Origin: an uncultured Verrucomicrobiota bacterium
Lineage (GTDB): Bacteria > Verrucomicrobiota > Verrucomicrobiia > Opitutales > Opitutaceae
Length of the DNA stretch: 64,000 bases
Direction of reading: 5' to 3'
Assembly: GCA_903898675.1 (NCBI GenBank)
Contig: CAIUGM010000038.1
Location: forward strand, 1 to 64,000
Shown: positions 62,607 through 64,000 of the stretch, one piece after another
Numbering within the stretch: position 1 is the stretch's first letter
How the letters are laid out: each line of letters starts with the position of its first letter
Position numbers and translations under genes: made by a program
The notes under the pieces: generated by a model
What the model saw: only the letters and a program-made list of their open reading frames with translations
What the model was told of the DNA's origin: nothing
Databases searched by the model: none

Positions 62607-63035
62607 ATGGTCGGCCGCAGGATGGCGATGAACCCACAGGAGATGTCGGTCGTTTCGTCCGGGGAGGGCAGGTTGCACGTGCGCGTGACCGAGGAATTCA
62701 AAGTCAGCGAGGCTTCACGTTTGCTGGAGGAAGTCCGGCGATGCGCGGAGGCGGCCGGAGCGAAGGAGGTCCTGATCGACCTCCGCGACTACACCAGGAA
62801 ATTCACCGTGATCCAGCGGCTCCAAATGGCCGTGGCGGTGGTGGCCAAGCTGCGGGGCTTCCGTATGGCCGCGGTTTTTTCCGAGAACAGCTTTGATCCG
62901 CAGCGCCTCGGCCAGACAATGGCCAACAACCGGGGCGGAAATGTCGCGACCTTCACCGATCTGGCCGAAGCCGAGGCCTGGCTGATGGCGGCCCGGCGCG
63001 CCAGCGAAGAGGCGAACTGGGCCAAGCCGGTCTAG
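62607..63035 (+). CDS. Small STAS-like (SpoIIAA-type) protein
   Basis: 142 residues or fewer: several Met codons (62607, 62622, 62628, 62643) make the start unclear. The body alternates strands and helices: RLHVRVTEEFKVSEASRLLEEV, AKEVLIDLRDYTRKFTVIQRLQ and RMAAVFSENSFD, then ATFTDLAEAEAWL near the end. This is the pattern of the SpoIIAA-like/STAS fold family of unknown-function proteins, whose members may bind lipids or act as phospho-switches. It ends at CTAG shared with the convergent MBL gene. Confidence 0.7.
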   Translation: MVGRRMAMNPQEMSVVSSGEGRLHVRVTEEFKVSEASRLLEEVRRCAEAAGAKEVLIDLRDYTRKFTVIQRLQMAVAVVAKLRGFRMAAVFSENSFDPQRLGQTMANNRGGNVATFTDLAEAEAWLMAARRASEEANWAKPV

Positions 63036-64000
63036 ACCTGGTAAGTCTGCAGCGGAACCGGATCGAGGACCTTGGCCGCGGGCAGTACCTGCGCGAGCTG
63101 CTCCGCAAACCACGCCCGGGCGGGCGGGTCACCGTGGGTAAGGACGATGGAGCGCGGGTTGCACTGCACGGCGTAGGCGAGCAGTTCCTCGCGGGCCGCA
63201 TGCCCGCTGAACTCGAACCGCTCGATCGCCGCGCGGATGCGGGTCTTCACGTTGACCGCCGCAAAAAGAAATTCCTCGCCGTTGCGCGCCAGCTGCAGCT
63301 GCCCGCCGGGGGTGTCCGGGTCGCAGTAGCCCACGAAGCAGATGCTGTGCTTGGCGTTGCCGACGAGGCAGGAGGCGAGGGTGTAGGAGGCGGTGTTCTC
63401 GGCCACCATGCCGCTGCTCACCACATAGATGCCCTGCGTCGGCGGTTCCTTGCCGGGGACGAGGTCGCGCGGGGATTTCTTCACCTTCAGTTCCTTGAGG
63501 ATCGTGCGGGTGAAGTGAAGATTCCCGGTCTTGCGCGAGATCTCGTCGAAGTAATCGCACAGGTCCATGCCCAGGCCGGACGCGAAAATCGGCGCCGGGG
63601 AAAGCCGGTTGAATTTCCGGGCGTCATGGAGGATCGCGAGGATCTCCTGCATGCGGCCCAGTGCGAAGACCGGGATCAACACCGAGCCGCCGCGCAGCAG
63701 CGTGGCGTTGATCGTCTCGATCAGCCGGATCATTTCGCTGGAACGGATGTTGCCCGGCGGCTTCTCCGTGGCGCCGTGGGTGGTCTCCGTGATCAGCGTG
63801 TCAAAATGCGCCTTGGGCAGCTTGGCGCCGTCCAGGATGCGCTGCGTGGTGAAGAGGACGTCACCGGTCACGAAGATGCGGCGGTGCTTGTGCACGATCT
63901 CGACGCCCGCGGCGCCCGCCACATGGCCGGCGGCGTGGAAGGTGAACTCGATCTCGTCGCGGGCCCCGGCAAAACGCCGCGGGCTGCCGAAGGGCAGGGG
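63032..64000 (-). CDS. MBL-fold/beta-CASP ribonuclease-like protein (N-terminus beyond window)
   Basis: The frame is open to the right edge, so the first part including the HxHxDH motif is missing. Visible are the third MBL motif region TFHAAGHVAGAAGVEIV and FVTGDV, then a beta-CASP domain (VLIPVFALGRMQEIL, IFASGLGMDLCDYF) with GIYVVSSGMVAENTASY. The C-terminus has FEFSGHAAREELLAY (His) and VLTHGDP. This resembles CPSF73/YSH1-type bacterial MBL ribonucleases. The ORF-track start at 63922 is an internal GTG; the coding frame clearly continues upstream. Confidence 0.87.
   Translation of the reverse strand, partial: PLPFGSPRRFAGARDEIEFTFHAAGHVAGAAGVEIVHKHRRIFVTGDVLFTTQRILDGAKLPKAHFDTLITETTHGATEKPPGNIRSSEMIRLIETINATLLRGGSVLIPVFALGRMQEILAILHDARKFNRLSPAPIFASGLGMDLCDYFDEISRKTGNLHFTRTILKELKVKKSPRDLVPGKEPPTQGIYVVSSGMVAENTASYTLASCLVGNAKHSICFVGYCDPDTPGGQLQLARNGEEFLFAAVNVKTRIRAAIERFEFSGHAAREELLAYAVQCNPRSIVLTHGDPPARAWFAEQLAQVLPAAKVLDPVPLQTYQV

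Overview
The window is a GC-rich (by eye mid-60s %) bacterial chromosome segment with about 53 protein genes, short intergenic gaps and many palindromic intergenic repeats. Several traits suggest a Gram-negative member of the Verrucomicrobiota, probably Opitutales/Opitutaceae: an LpxK lipid A kinase, outer-membrane-type proteins, menaquinone made by the classical Men route, a PadR plus paired 'ADOP' permease locus, a GCPII-like M28 peptidase, a class II aldolase, and start sites mostly without a recognisable Shine-Dalgarno. This taxonomic call is an inference from gene style; the window holds no rRNA or tRNA gene that I can see.

Layout. 1-3345 (minus): two type IV prepilin-like genes, then a LuxR-type response regulator and its sensor kinase; the kinase reading frame is broken by an apparent 1-base deletion. 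3438-8215 (plus): metG, menF, menD. 8237-11273 (minus): kup potassium transporter followed by a cyclic-nucleotide-binding histidine kinase. 11432-12996 (plus): menB and a DUF2071 gene. 13096-21555 (minus): M29 aminopeptidase, a P-loop protein coupled to a secreted papain-like peptidase, fba, a type IA topoisomerase and a class V aminotransferase. 21649-22854: lpxK. 23004-24092: Rieske oxygenase. 24309-27466: second M29 aminopeptidase, adenosine deaminase, RluD-type pseudouridine synthase. 27598-31931 (minus): M28 peptidase, Ppx/GppA phosphatase, rsmI, small lipoprotein. 32095-42302: GH16, pgi, scpB, Gfo/Idh oxidoreductase, rplU-rpmA, alkyladenine glycosylase, DUF3108, MBL-fold nuclease-like protein, AI-2E family permease.

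42670-49059 is a PadR regulator, two tandem MacB/FtsX-type ADOP permeases and a secreted protein, with a CTAGG-type operator in front. 49143-56101 (minus) is a trans-envelope gene set: MMPL/RND transporter, YCF48-like repeat protein, DUF1329 and DUF1302. The DUF1302 porin-like gene carries two in-frame TAG codons but is otherwise open from signal peptide to terminal Phe. 56257-64000: uvrA, a DUF4252 pair, dinB, inositol-monophosphatase family, a small STAS-like protein and the end of a beta-CASP-like MBL gene.

The most unusual features are (i) the DUF1302/DUF1329/YCF48/MMPL set with its double-amber porin gene and with YCF48 bracketed by two copies of one palindromic repeat; (ii) several families of intergenic palindromes, some starting with GTAG so that their first bases form the stop codon of the neighbouring gene (five genes); and (iii) the PadR-ADOP-ADOP locus. 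Most of the remaining window is housekeeping metabolism. No CRISPR array, prophage, transposase or obvious defence system was seen.
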